64,000 bases of DNA from contig NZ_CP058349.1 in the NCBI RefSeq assembly GCF_013395055.1, forward strand, positions 2,416,001 to 2,480,000. The letters are read 5' to 3'. This document shows, piece after piece, positions 16,186 through 25,163 of the stretch. Below the pieces are notes generated by a model. The model worked only from the letters and a program-made list of their open reading frames with translations, did not search any database and had not been told where the DNA came from. The translations under genes and the position numbers were made by a program. Position 1 is the first letter of the stretch; each line of letters opens with the position of its first letter. Origin of the DNA: Pseudomonas sp. ABC1 (GTDB lineage Bacteria > Pseudomonadota > Gammaproteobacteria > Pseudomonadales > Pseudomonadaceae).

Positions 16186-18387
16186 ATGCAAAACGACCTC
16201 GACCAGCGACTCTCGACCCTGAACCCCGCCCAGCACCATGCGGTCACCACGCCGCCTGGTCATCAACTGGTATTGGCCGGTGCCGGCTCCGGCAAGACCC
16301 GTGTGCTGGTGCACCGTATTGCCTTCCTGATCCAGCACCTGGGTATTCCGGCGCACAGCATCCTGTCGGTGACCTTCACCAACAAGGCCGCCGCCGAGAT
16401 GCGCCATCGCATCGAGGATGTGCTGGGGAGCAACCCGGCGGGCATGTGGGTGGGCACTTTCCACGGCCTGGCGCACCGTCTGCTGAGGGCGCACTGGCAG
16501 GAAGCGAAGCTGGCCGAGAACTTCCAGATCCTCGACTCCGACGACCAGCAGCGGCTGGTCAAGCGGGTGATCCGCGAGCTGGGCCTGGACGACAAGCGCT
16601 GGCCCGCCAAACAGGCGCAGTGGTTCATCAACGGGCAGAAGGACGAAGGCATCCGTCCCCAGGGCATCCAGGCCAGCGGCGACCTGTTCCTGAGCACCAT
16701 GCGCAGTATCTACGAAGCCTACGAGGCGGCCTGCGCGCGTGCCGGTGTCATCGACTTCGCCGAGTTGCTGTTGCGTGCGCTGGACCTGTGGCGCGACAAC
16801 GACGGGCTGCTCAAGCATTACCAGAAGCGCTTCCGGCATATCCTGGTCGACGAGTTCCAGGACACCAACGCCGTGCAGTATGCCTGGCTGCGTTTCCTCG
16901 CCCTGGGCGGCGAGAGCCTGATGGTGGTGGGCGACGACGACCAGTCGATCTATGGCTGGCGTGGGGCGAAGATCGAGAACATCCAGCAGTTCGACCGCGA
17001 CTTCGCCGATGCCGAGATCATCCGCCTGGAGCAGAATTATCGCTCCACGGCGAACATCCTCAACGCCGCCAATGCGCTGATCGCCAACAACCAGGGCCGC
17101 CTGGGCAAGGAACTGCGCACCGATGTCGGCGATGGCGACCCCCTCAGCCTGTACGCCGCCTTCAACGAGCACGATGAAGCACGTTATGTGGTGGAGTGCA
17201 TCGAGTCAGCGCTGAAGACCGGGCTGGCGCGCAGCGAGATCGCCATTCTCTACCGCTCCAACGCCCAGTCGCGGGTGCTGGAGGAAGCCCTGCTGCGCGA
17301 GCGCGTTCCTTATCGTATCTACGGCGGCCAGCGCTTCTTCGAGCGCGCCGAGATCAAGAACGCCATGGCCTACCTGCGCTTGATCCAGACCCGTCACAAC
17401 GACGCGGCGCTGGAGCGGGTGATCAACGTACCGGCGCGTGGCATCGGTGAAAAGACCGTCGAGACGCTGCGGCAACTGGCGCGTGACGAGCAGGTTTCGC
17501 TGTGGACCGCGCTGCACCAGGCGGTCGGTCTCAAGCGTGTGTCCGGGCGCGCCGCCAGTGCGCTGAACGGCTTCGTCGAGCTGATCGACAGCCTGGCCTT
17601 GCAGGTCGAGGGCCTGCAACTGCACAACATGGCGCAGCGTGTCATCGAGCAGTCCGGCCTGCTGGCCTACCACCGCGAGGAAAAGGGCGAGAAGGCCCAG
17701 GCTCGGGTGGAGAACCTCGAGGAACTGGTGTCCGCCGCCCGCGCGTTCGACAACTACAGCGACGAGAGTGAAGAGGACGAGCCGCAGACACCACTGGCGG
17801 CCTTCCTCGATCATGCTTCGCTGGAAGCCGGCGAGCAGCAGGCTGGCGAGCATGAGGACAGCGTGCAACTGATGACCCTGCACAGCGCCAAGGGGCTGGA
17901 GTTCCCGCAGGTGTTCCTGGTCGGCATGGAAGAAGGGTTGTTCCCGCACAAGATGAGCCTGGAAGAACCGGGGCGCCTGGAAGAAGAGCGGCGCCTGGCC
18001 TATGTCGGTATCACCCGGGCGATGCGCCAGTTGACCATCACCTACGCCGAGACCCGCCGCCTGTACGGCAGCGAGACCTACAACAAGGTGTCGCGCTTCG
18101 TCCGCGAGATTCCCGCCGAGCTGATCCGCGAGGTTCGCCTGAACAACAGCGTCAGCCGTTCCTATGGCGGCTCCCGTGGCAACAGTGGCGGCAGTTCGAT
18201 GTTCGCTGGCGCCAGTGTGCCGGACACGCCGTTCAGCCTGGGTCAGCGGGTCAGTCACTCGCTGTTCGGCGAGGGCACCATCCTCAATTTCGAAGGCTCG
18301 GGCGCCCAGGCCCGGGTGCAGGTCAATTTCGAGAGCGAAGGCAGCAAGTGGCTGATGTTGAGCTACGCCAAGCTGCAGGCATTGTAA
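16186..18387 (+). CDS. uvrD: DNA helicase II UvrD
   Basis: A superfamily-1 3'-5' helicase of 733 residues that works in mismatch and nucleotide excision repair. The motif series is complete: AGAGSGKTRVLVHRI (Walker A), VTFTNKAAAEM (Ia), LVDEFQDTN (Walker B), GDDDQSIYGWRGA (III), LEQNYRST (IV), MTLHSAKGLEF (V) and YVGITRAM (VI). The length fits Pseudomonas UvrD, including the Ser/Gly-rich linker before the C-terminal Tudor-like segment. The gap 16003-16185 upstream shows no gene. A TRAP-binding-protein gene follows after 23 nt. Confidence 0.96.
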   Translation: MQNDLDQRLSTLNPAQHHAVTTPPGHQLVLAGAGSGKTRVLVHRIAFLIQHLGIPAHSILSVTFTNKAAAEMRHRIEDVLGSNPAGMWVGTFHGLAHRLLRAHWQEAKLAENFQILDSDDQQRLVKRVIRELGLDDKRWPAKQAQWFINGQKDEGIRPQGIQASGDLFLSTMRSIYEAYEAACARAGVIDFAELLLRALDLWRDNDGLLKHYQKRFRHILVDEFQDTNAVQYAWLRFLALGGESLMVVGDDDQSIYGWRGAKIENIQQFDRDFADAEIIRLEQNYRSTANILNAANALIANNQGRLGKELRTDVGDGDPLSLYAAFNEHDEARYVVECIESALKTGLARSEIAILYRSNAQSRVLEEALLRERVPYRIYGGQRFFERAEIKNAMAYLRLIQTRHNDAALERVINVPARGIGEKTVETLRQLARDEQVSLWTALHQAVGLKRVSGRAASALNGFVELIDSLALQVEGLQLHNMAQRVIEQSGLLAYHREEKGEKAQARVENLEELVSAARAFDNYSDESEEDEPQTPLAAFLDHASLEAGEQQAGEHEDSVQLMTLHSAKGLEFPQVFLVGMEEGLFPHKMSLEEPGRLEEERRLAYVGITRAMRQLTITYAETRRLYGSETYNKVSRFVREIPAELIREVRLNNSVSRSYGGSRGNSGGSSMFAGASVPDTPFSLGQRVSHSLFGEGTILNFEGSGAQARVQVNFESEGSKWLMLSYAKLQAL

Positions 18388-18410
18388 TTTCCCTAGAGAG
18401 AAACGAGTCG

Positions 18411-19511
18411 ATGAAACGCCGTAACCTGTTCGGCGCCGCGCTGGCGCTGTGCTCCGCCGTCATGTTGTCAGGCTGCAAGGAAGAGGCTGCCGTGGCAGCG
18501 GAGTCCCCGGCGGCCAGCGAGCCGGCCAAGGCCTACCACTGGAAGATGGTCACCGCCTGGCCGAAGAACTACCCCGGCCTCGGCACCTCCGCCGAACGCC
18601 TGGCCGAGCGTGTCACCGCCATGAGCGGTGGACGCCTGACCATCAAGGTCTATGCTGCCGGTGAACTGGTGCCGGCCATGGAAGTGTTCGATACGGTGTC
18701 CCGTGGCACGGCGGAGCTGGGGCACGGCGCGTCCTACTACTGGAAGGGCAAGGTACCGACCGCACAGTTCTTCACCTCGGTGCCGTTCGGCCTGTCGACC
18801 CTGGAAATGAATGCCTGGCTGAGCAAGGGCGATGGCCTCAAGCTCTGGGAAGAAGCCTACGCACCGTTCGGCGTGAAGCCGATGGCGGCGGGCAATTCCG
18901 GCATGCAGATGGGTGGCTGGTTCAACAAGGAAATCAACGGCCTGGCCGATTTGCAGGGGCTGAAAATCCGCACACCTGGCCTGGGTGGCGAAGTGTTCAG
19001 CCGCCTTGGCGCGATCAGTGTCAACCTGCCTGGCGGCGAAGTCTTCACTGCCTTGCAGACCGGTGCCATCGACGCCACCGACTGGGTCAGTCCCTACAAC
19101 GACCTGGCCTTCGGCCTGCACAAGGCTGCCCGTTACTACTATTTCCCCGGTTGGCAGGAGCCCCAGGCGGTGATCGAGTTGCTGGTCAACCAGCAGGCGT
19201 TCGACAGCCTGCCCGCCGACTTGCAGGCGATCCTCACCGAAGCCACCCGTGCGACCAACCAGGACATGCTCGACGACTACGTCTACCACAACGCCCAGGC
19301 GTTGCAGCAGTTGAAGGAGCAGGGCGTCGAGCTGAAGCGCTTCCCCGACGAAGTGCTGGCGGCCATGCAGCGCGAGTCTGCGCTGGTGCTCGATGAGCTG
19401 GCGGCGCAGAGCGAACTGAACGGACGTATCTGGGCGTCGATGCAGGCCTTCCAGAAACAGGCGACGGCCATGCATGCGCTGTCGGAGAAGGAACTCTACA
19501 ACTGGCGTTGA
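18411..19511 (+). CDS. TRAP transporter solute-binding lipoprotein (DctP family)
   Basis: A protein of 366 residues with a lipoprotein signal: MKRRNLFGAALALCSAVMLS followed by the lipobox cysteine in LSGC. The mature part is a DctP fold like those binding alpha-keto or mannitol/chloroaromatic acids: WKMVTAWPKNYPGLGT, GELGH-type loop AELGHGASYYWKGK, and the substrate arginine region LKIRTPGLGGEVFSRLG. ATG 18411 follows a GAGAGAAACGAG ribosome site. No DctQ or DctM membrane genes are adjacent, so the binding protein is an orphan here. It lies just after uvrD, possibly co-transcribed. Confidence 0.88.
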   Translation: MKRRNLFGAALALCSAVMLSGCKEEAAVAAESPAASEPAKAYHWKMVTAWPKNYPGLGTSAERLAERVTAMSGGRLTIKVYAAGELVPAMEVFDTVSRGTAELGHGASYYWKGKVPTAQFFTSVPFGLSTLEMNAWLSKGDGLKLWEEAYAPFGVKPMAAGNSGMQMGGWFNKEINGLADLQGLKIRTPGLGGEVFSRLGAISVNLPGGEVFTALQTGAIDATDWVSPYNDLAFGLHKAARYYYFPGWQEPQAVIELLVNQQAFDSLPADLQAILTEATRATNQDMLDDYVYHNAQALQQLKEQGVELKRFPDEVLAAMQRESALVLDELAAQSELNGRIWASMQAFQKQATAMHALSEKELYNWR

Positions 19512-19512
19512 G

Positions 19513-19532
19513 CGGCGGGCGCGGGCCCGCCG
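19513..19532. terminator. GC hairpin between convergent genes
   Basis: CGGCGGGC and GCCCGCCG form a perfect 8-bp stem with a 4-base loop, just after the dctP stop and 10 nt before the stop of the convergent gene. There is no T-tract, so termination by this structure is plausible rather than certain. Confidence 0.45.
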
Positions 19533-19541
19533 TCAGGCATG

Positions 19542-20165
19542 TCAGCGCGGTACGTCGAAGGACAGCGTGGCGACATGCACCACGCTCTCGTAGCGCTTGC
19601 CTTCGAGCGTCACCGCGCCGTTGATCTGGGCGGTGACTTCCAGCACGTAGCGCGCGGGGAAGGATGGATCGAGGGTCACGCTGCCATCCTGGGCGGGCTT
19701 GAGGGTGCGGTTCCACTGCTCCGAGGTGTAGACATTGACCTGCGAAGCAGAGACCACGCTGCCTTTCCAGTGCAGCTTGAAGGTGTTGCCGTTGGGTGTG
19801 GTCGGCACTAGTTCCAGATCGTTCACCGCCTTGGTTTCGCTGCGGCCTTCCTTGGCTTCGTAAATCACCAGGTTGTCGCCTTCCGGCAGCTTGGCCTGGA
19901 GGCGCAGGTCGCCTGTCACCGGGGTGCCGATCAGGTAAGCGTTCGCTTCGACGCGGGGCACTTCGCCCTTGCCTTCGGCCAGTCGCACGGCCGGCTCCAG
20001 CAGCTTGCTCAGGTCAAGGTGCTCGCCAGGTTGGAACTCGCTGAGATAGGCCTTCGCGGGTTGCCCGGCATTGCGCTCGAGCCACAGGTAGTCGGCTTGC
20101 GCCATGGGCAGGGCGAGCAGTGCGCCCAGTCCCAGGGCGGCGCGCAGGCTATTGAACGGCGTCAT
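19542..20165 (-). CDS. Exported DUF4198-like protein
   Basis: A protein of 207 residues with a Sec signal (MTPFNSLRAALGLGALLALPMAQA, cleavage probably after AQA) and mature start DYLWLERN. The mature sequence (PVTGDLRLQAKLPEGDNLVIYEAKEGR and similar) is all-beta in character, resembling the DUF4198/NikK-like periplasmic proteins linked to metal uptake. I cannot fix a function. I chose ATG 20165 because the signal peptide starts there; the frame extends further upstream without support. Confidence 0.65.
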   Translation of the reverse strand: MTPFNSLRAALGLGALLALPMAQADYLWLERNAGQPAKAYLSEFQPGEHLDLSKLLEPAVRLAEGKGEVPRVEANAYLIGTPVTGDLRLQAKLPEGDNLVIYEAKEGRSETKAVNDLELVPTTPNGNTFKLHWKGSVVSASQVNVYTSEQWNRTLKPAQDGSVTLDPSFPARYVLEVTAQINGAVTLEGKRYESVVHVATLSFDVPR

Positions 20166-20294
20166 GTACTGATTCCTCGTCGAATGGTTTACAGGGGGTG
20201 AGCAGGCTCCGAGAAGCGCGTTCTCATATATAGAGACGGATGAGTGGGTGAAAACCCGCACCCATGCGCGACTTTTTCATATTGGCGGGGCCGC

Positions 20295-20648
20295 TTACTC
20301 GCCCAGCCAGACGCCCCCATTGCGCCGTTCGCAGGTGTTCTTGAGTGCCGCCAGCGCATGCTGCGAGCCGTAGTAATGTATGTCCTGGCGGTACAGCGTG
20401 CCCGGTGTCTGGGCGTTGCGGCAGGTGGCGACGGCCCCGGCCGGGCACTGTTCGGTGAAGCTGACCGTGGCCTTGCGCCCGTTGATGCGCGGCTGGCAGA
20501 AGCCGGCGCGGAAGATGTGTGGGGGTACGCTGCGATTCTGCTGGCAGATGCCTGCGTTCGCGGCGGTTTCCTGGGGGATGATCAGGCAGGCTTCGGCGAG
20601 GGCCTGGCCGGAGGCCGCCAGTAGCAGGGTCAGGATCAACAGGCGCAT
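20295..20648 (-). CDS. Small secreted cysteine-containing protein
   Basis: A protein of 117 residues with a clear signal peptide (MRLLILTLLLAASGQALA, cleavage before EACL). The mature 99 residues contain six cysteines (EACLIIP, GICQQN, AGFCQP, TEQCPAG, ATCRNAQ, NTCERR), suggesting three disulfides in the periplasm or outside the cell. I do not recognise a functional family; similar Pseudomonas proteins tend to carry uninformative names. It is divergent from the CobW-type GTPase gene at 20722. Confidence 0.7.
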   Translation of the reverse strand: MRLLILTLLLAASGQALAEACLIIPQETAANAGICQQNRSVPPHIFRAGFCQPRINGRKATVSFTEQCPAGAVATCRNAQTPGTLYRQDIHYYGSQHALAALKNTCERRNGGVWLGE

Positions 20649-20721
20649 GGGAGCCTCATCGGGCAGGGGCGAAGGCCCGGATTATGGCATTCTTCCCGGC
20701 GATTTTCGTAGAGGGCCATTC

Positions 20722-21690
20722 ATGCTGAGCGCCATTCCCACCCATTTGATCGCGGGTCCTCTCGGGGCCGGCAAGACCAGCCTGCTGCGTGCCCTGCTGG
20801 CGCAGAAACCGGAAGGCGAGCGCTGGGCGATCCTGATCAATGAGTTCGGTCTGGTCGGGTTGGATGCCGCGCTGCTGAGCGGGACAGCGGATGACGTGAG
20901 TTTCGCCGAGGTGGCCGGTGGCTGCCTGTGCTGCGTAAACGGGGTGCCGTTCCAGGTCGCGTTGAACCGGTTGTTGCGCAAGGCCAGGCCGGATCGCCTG
21001 TTCATCGAGCCATCCGGGCTGGGGCATCCGCACGAACTGCTGGGGCAGTTGGCCGGCCAGCCCTGGCATGAGGTGCTGGCCCTGCAACCCTGCGTGCTGG
21101 TATTGGACGCGACCGCGTTGGCCGACGGGCTGGGGCTGCCGGCGTACCCGGAGGCACTGTTGGCAAAAACGGGGTTGCTGGTGCTGAACAAGTCCGAGCG
21201 GCTGACGGCGCTCCAGCGGGCACAACTCGCCGAGCGGTTGCCGGCACTGCCGATCGCCTGGGTGTGCCAGGGCGAATTGCCCCTTGAACGCCTGCCAGGC
21301 ATTGCCAGCCATGCGCTGGCGCGTTCGCCCTCGCTCCCGCCCGCGAGCGCGGGGCCGCTGCCATTGGCGAGCCTGTGGCTGGACCCGACCCAGCCGATCT
21401 GCCAGCACCAGGCACAGGCGGAGGGCTGGAGCATTGGCTGGCGTTGGCACCCGAGCCAGCGCTTCGACCTGGCCAGGGTGCAGGGCTGGCTGGCGGAGCT
21501 GGGCTGGCGGCGGGCCAAGCTGGTCATGCAGGGACCCGATCACTGGCAGTCGGCGAATGCCCTCGATGGCGAGGCTTTGCACTGGCGCGCCTCGGAATGG
21601 CGCAAGGACTCCCGGCTCGAACTGATCTTCGATGTGCCGCAGGATGTCGATGCGCTGGGGCAGGGCCTGGCCGCCTGCCGCCTCGACTGA
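20722..21690 (+). CDS. CobW/COG0523 G3E GTPase, putative metallochaperone
   Basis: A protein of 322 residues. It has a Walker A motif (AGPLGAGKTSLLRALL), switch residues ILINEFG, the metal motif GGCLCC (CxCC) typical of COG0523 zinc/cobalt chaperones, IEPSGLGHP, the guanine-specifying NKSE and a C-terminal CobW_C domain (from about 210). I chose ATG 20722 because it directly precedes the P-loop segment; the longer upstream frame is antisense to the small secreted gene. Zur control is common in the family, but I see no clear Zur box. Confidence 0.85.
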   Translation: MLSAIPTHLIAGPLGAGKTSLLRALLAQKPEGERWAILINEFGLVGLDAALLSGTADDVSFAEVAGGCLCCVNGVPFQVALNRLLRKARPDRLFIEPSGLGHPHELLGQLAGQPWHEVLALQPCVLVLDATALADGLGLPAYPEALLAKTGLLVLNKSERLTALQRAQLAERLPALPIAWVCQGELPLERLPGIASHALARSPSLPPASAGPLPLASLWLDPTQPICQHQAQAEGWSIGWRWHPSQRFDLARVQGWLAELGWRRAKLVMQGPDHWQSANALDGEALHWRASEWRKDSRLELIFDVPQDVDALGQGLAACRLD

Positions 21691-21711
21691 TAGGCGCCTG
21701 TGCGGCGCCGT

Positions 21712-22803
21712 TCATTGCAGGCGCACCAGCACCCTGACCAGTTCCGCCTGACGGGTGGTACCGGTCTTGGCGAGCAGCGCGCGTAACTGACTGCGCACCG
21801 TATTGATCGAAACCCCGAGCGAGCGGCCACAGGCTTCCGGGCTCAGGCCGCGTGCGAGCAGGCTGGCGAGCCGGCATTCGGCGGGGGTGAAGCCGAACAT
21901 TCCGGACAGCAGTTCCGCGCGAGGGCCGGGCACCAGCAGTGTCACCAGGGCCAGTGGTTGCTGCGACAGCAGGTTGAAGTGCGTTTCGGCCTGTACCGGT
22001 GTGACCAGCAGCTCGACGGACAGGGGGCCAGGCAGGCGCATCCAGCCGGCCCGTGGCGGCCCTGCACGGCCACAGGCCCGTTGTAGCAGCGGCGCCAGCG
22101 ATTGGCCGGGGTGAGTCAGGGCGAGCCGGTCGTTGCGTTGTAGCAACGGGGTATTGGGCGTTGCCAGTTGGCGCTCGGCGGCGCCATTGCAGAACACCAC
22201 ATACCCTTCGGCGTTCACCAGCCAGAGTGCTGCCCTGTGTTCGTTCTGCACTCGTTGCTGGGTCAGCAGGTGCAGCTCCAGGCTTTCCACGACGTTGGCC
22301 ATGCGCGCCGCGCGCATCAGGTGTGGCGTCACCCTGGCCAGGAGGGCGCGTTGTTCTTCGTGCGGGGAGCGGGCATCGTGGTTCGTCAGCAGTGACAGGT
22401 AGGCGCTGTGCCGCGCATCGTCTTGCAGTTTCAGGCAGGACACCCCGCGCATGCCGTAGGGGCGTTTGAACTCCTGGTAATAGGGGCTCAGGCGTATCCG
22501 TTCGCTCCCCAGTTCCTGGTCGTCGTGGTACCAGGCGCCGGGGGCGCGGTCTTTCATCGCGGGGCCGGTCGGGTCCAGCCTGTGGAAGTAATCGCTGTAT
22601 GCCGCGACGGCATCCGCCTCCGCCTGGTGGAAGAGAGCGATCTGCGCATGGGGTTGCCGGGCATCCCAGGCCAGCAGGATGCCGCGCTGATGTCCGCAGG
22701 CTTCGCCGAGGCGTTCGAGCAGCGGGTGCCAGGTCGAACGGTCCAGCACACAGGCGTAGGTGAGCCGCAGCAGTTCGTCATAGTGCGCGTCATGCAGGTT
22801 CAC
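21712..22803 (-). CDS. LuxR-type HTH regulator, paralogue 2
   Basis: A protein of 363 residues. The N-terminal 250 residues form a sensory region of unknown ligand, with a conserved opening (DELLRLTYACVLDRSTWHPLLERLGEAC) shared with the neighbouring gene. The C-terminal LuxR HTH reads FTPAECRLASLLARGLSPEA and then SLGVSINTVRSQLRALLAKT. It follows its paralogue (22807-23892) with only 3 nt between stop and start, so the two form an operon. Confidence 0.85.
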   Translation of the reverse strand: MNLHDAHYDELLRLTYACVLDRSTWHPLLERLGEACGHQRGILLAWDARQPHAQIALFHQAEADAVAAYSDYFHRLDPTGPAMKDRAPGAWYHDDQELGSERIRLSPYYQEFKRPYGMRGVSCLKLQDDARHSAYLSLLTNHDARSPHEEQRALLARVTPHLMRAARMANVVESLELHLLTQQRVQNEHRAALWLVNAEGYVVFCNGAAERQLATPNTPLLQRNDRLALTHPGQSLAPLLQRACGRAGPPRAGWMRLPGPLSVELLVTPVQAETHFNLLSQQPLALVTLLVPGPRAELLSGMFGFTPAECRLASLLARGLSPEACGRSLGVSINTVRSQLRALLAKTGTTRQAELVRVLVRLQ

Positions 22804-22806
22804 GGC

Positions 22807-23892
22807 TCAGCCCAGCCGTGTGATCAGTGCGACCAGCTCGCTTTGCCGCTCCGTGCCGGTCTTGCGGAACAGCGCGCTCAGTTGGCTGCGCACCGTGTTG
22901 ATGGAGATATCCAACCGCCGCGCGCAGTGTTCCGGGCTGTAGCTCCTGGCGACCAGGCTGGCGAGCCGGCTCTCGGCGGGGGTGAGCTGGAACAGTTCGC
23001 CGATAAGCTCCAGGCGCGGCCGGTTTTCCAGCAGCGCCACCAGCGCCAGTGGATGCTGGTGCCGCAGGTTCAGGTGGCTTTCCGCCTTGACCGGTGTGAC
23101 CAGCAGTTCCTCTTCGCCGCTCGGCAGGCGCAGCCAGCCGGCCTGGCTCGCACCCGTTTTGCCACAGGCCGCACGCAACAGCGCGGGCAGGCTCGGTAGG
23201 GTGTCAGCGATGAGCCGGCCCTGCTGCATGCGCAAGGGGAAGGTGACGTCCCCCATCCGTGCTTCCGCGCTGGGGTTGCAGAACTCGACGCAGCCCCTGG
23301 CATCGACCAGCCACAACGGCGTCCGATCCTGGCGCAGCAGCAGGTCCCGTTGTGCCACGCCGAGTGCCATGCGCTGGATGCTGTCGCTCATGCGGGCGGC
23401 CTGTATCAGGTGGGGCGAGAGCCGTTCCAGCAGGTTCTGCTGTTGCAGGCTGGGTGCCGCCGTATCGAGGGCCGACAGCAGCGACAGGTAGGCCCCGGCA
23501 CCTCCATGTTCATGGAGCTTGAGGCTGGAGGTCGACCGTAGTCCATGCGGGCGAAGGCACTCCTGGTAGAAAGGATCGCGGGCCATGCTGGCAACGCCGT
23601 ATTCCCGGGTGTCGTGATACCAGTTACCGACCTGGCGGCCCGTCATGAAGCGTTGCGTGGGGTCGATGAGGCTGTAGTGGCGGTCATAGTCGTGTTGCAG
23701 TTCCGGGCTGCACAGGCTGATGGTGCCTATCCGGGGCGCCTGGCCGGGGTGGTCGCTCCAGAACAGCAGGGTGGCTTCGCGGCGGCCCGTGGCCAGTGCG
23801 AGCCGTTCGAGCAGGCGGGGCCAGGCGCCTTCATCCAGCACGAATTCGTAGATGAGCGATACCAGTTCGTCGTAGGCGTCTGTGCTGTTCAC
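22807..23892 (-). CDS. LuxR-type HTH regulator, paralogue 1
   Basis: A protein of 361 residues with the same architecture as the next gene. The N-terminus is DELVSLIYEFVLDEGAWPRLLERLALATG, followed by a PAS-like middle (TPLWLVDARGCVEFCNPSAEAR). The C-terminal HTH is LTPAESRLASLVARSYSPEH and then RLDISINTVRSQLSALFRKTG. It shares many identical positions with paralogue 2, consistent with a local duplication. It is first in the two-gene operon. Ligand and targets are unknown. Confidence 0.85.
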   Translation of the reverse strand: MNSTDAYDELVSLIYEFVLDEGAWPRLLERLALATGRREATLLFWSDHPGQAPRIGTISLCSPELQHDYDRHYSLIDPTQRFMTGRQVGNWYHDTREYGVASMARDPFYQECLRPHGLRSTSSLKLHEHGGAGAYLSLLSALDTAAPSLQQQNLLERLSPHLIQAARMSDSIQRMALGVAQRDLLLRQDRTPLWLVDARGCVEFCNPSAEARMGDVTFPLRMQQGRLIADTLPSLPALLRAACGKTGASQAGWLRLPSGEEELLVTPVKAESHLNLRHQHPLALVALLENRPRLELIGELFQLTPAESRLASLVARSYSPEHCARRLDISINTVRSQLSALFRKTGTERQSELVALITRLG

Positions 23893-23925
23893 GATCCCTG
23901 GTCCCCTGCGGCTGGGTGGCCGTTC

Positions 23926-24309
23926 TCAGTCGCGTGAACGACGCCATTCATCCAGCTGGATGACGTTGGCTGGTGGCTCCGCTTCGGCCTCGGCGTCGAA
24001 TGGATGGGCTTCCAGTTCGATATGGCCGGGATGCGGGCCGAACATGGTGATGCAGCCCTGGTGGCGGCGTTCGCCGGTGACGGTGAACTCGAAGCCGTAG
24101 AGGCGCGCCAGGCGTCGCCGGCCCTTGCGGTCGTGGACCAGGGCCAGACGGCGGAACGCCACGTTTTCATCCAGCCACTCGATATCCTGGCGTTTGCAGT
24201 ACTGGCGTACCGCTGCCAGCGCGCGTTCGCGAATGCCATGGGAATGCCACAGCCAGGCGGCAACGCCACCGAGCAGCATGAAGATGAAGAGGTTTTCCAG
24301 TGTCAGCAT
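23926..24309 (-). CDS. DUF3301 family membrane-anchored protein
   Basis: A protein of 127 residues with an N-terminal hydrophobic helix (LFIFMLLGGVAAWLWHSHG) followed by a basic cytosolic segment (RQYCKRQDIEWLDENVAFRRL, YGFEFTVTGERRHQG). This pattern and length match the DUF3301 family of Pseudomonas and related bacteria, whose role is unknown. It lies 33 nt upstream of the LuxR operon, on the same strand, and 22 nt downstream of the SMI1/KNR4 gene, so the four genes may be co-transcribed. Confidence 0.75.
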   Translation of the reverse strand: MLTLENLFIFMLLGGVAAWLWHSHGIRERALAAVRQYCKRQDIEWLDENVAFRRLALVHDRKGRRRLARLYGFEFTVTGERRHQGCITMFGPHPGHIELEAHPFDAEAEAEPPANVIQLDEWRRSRD

Positions 24310-24331
24310 GGGATAGACCTTGGCCGTGCGA

Positions 24332-24739
24332 TCAGCTTTCCAGCCAGACGTCCCTGGCCCAGTGCCAGACCGAATCCCACGACTCGTCCGTCAGTTCGCC
24401 GCTGGCACCGTCCCATAATGTCACCTGGCCTTCCAGGTCGACCACATAATAATCCTGGCCATCCTGACAGATCGGCACGAGGTCGCGGGGCACGCCGTCG
24501 TCCCAGGCGTTGGCCGCCACTTCCGGCAGGAAAGTGTGGGATTGCGGATCGGTTGCGGTCACCGGCTCCAGCCGGCCATACACGACATCGCTGACCTGCA
24601 ACAGGAACTCCCGCAGCTCGAAGGGCAGGTTGATCAGCAACTGCTCCTCGATCTCCACCAGCAGTTCGTCATCCGGCAATTCCAGCGGTACGGGTACCGA
24701 CTCGTTCAGCTCTCGCAAGCGTTCGATGACTTCTTCCAC
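24332..24739 (-). CDS. SMI1/KNR4 (SUKH) family protein
   Basis: A protein of 135 residues. I chose the GTG start at 24739 (MEEVIERLRELNES) because GGGAGG lies 9 nt upstream; the open frame runs 45 codons further without support. The fold signature is an acidic helix (DDELLVEIEEQLLINLPFELREFLLQVSD), then the aromatic strand QDYYVVDLEGQVTLWD and SWDSVWHWARD. SUKH proteins often act as immunity proteins to toxins, but a stand-alone copy like this is common in pseudomonads and may be housekeeping. No toxin gene is adjacent. Confidence 0.7.
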   Translation of the reverse strand: MEEVIERLRELNESVPVPLELPDDELLVEIEEQLLINLPFELREFLLQVSDVVYGRLEPVTATDPQSHTFLPEVAANAWDDGVPRDLVPICQDGQDYYVVDLEGQVTLWDGASGELTDESWDSVWHWARDVWLES

Positions 24740-24963
24740 GACATGACCTCCCAGGTGATGAATTTGGTGAATACAGCCATTTAAGACTGGGTTCGGGCGA
24801 TTCCCGGCCATTCTATTCGATGCCTGGGCACAAGGATGGCAGAGGTGTGGCGAGTGTGCGATGTGGATATTCAAATCCCACCACCGAAGTAGGTTATCGC
24901 TCAGATTCGCTCAGTGGCGTTTTGGAAAAGTTCAGTAGATTGGTGGCTATAAGCCATTAATCC

Positions 24964-25015
24964 ATGGCGGGATCACCTGTCTCCAGGCTGCGAGCAGCGG
25001 CCTGATCCCCGCCAT
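24964..25015 (+). promoter_or_regulatory. Structured leader upstream of the two-partner secretion genes
   Basis: ATGGCGGGATCA and TGATCCCCGCCAT are complementary apart from one bulged base and enclose 27 nt that can fold further. It sits about 150 nt before the tpsB start. The rest of the 24740-25163 gap shows no gene. The structure could be a 5' leader element or a remnant of an insertion; no T-tract follows. Confidence 0.4.
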
Positions 25016-25163
25016 CCTGACAAGGATCGACTCGCCATGATGACTCTCGTGTCGGAGTGCCCACTGAATCTGGCCGCAAGGCCCTGGCGTGGTTCCGGCC
25101 CCGCCGTTTCCTCGCTTCGCACTACCCACCTTTCCCTCGCAACCCACTGACAGCAAGGTTCCC

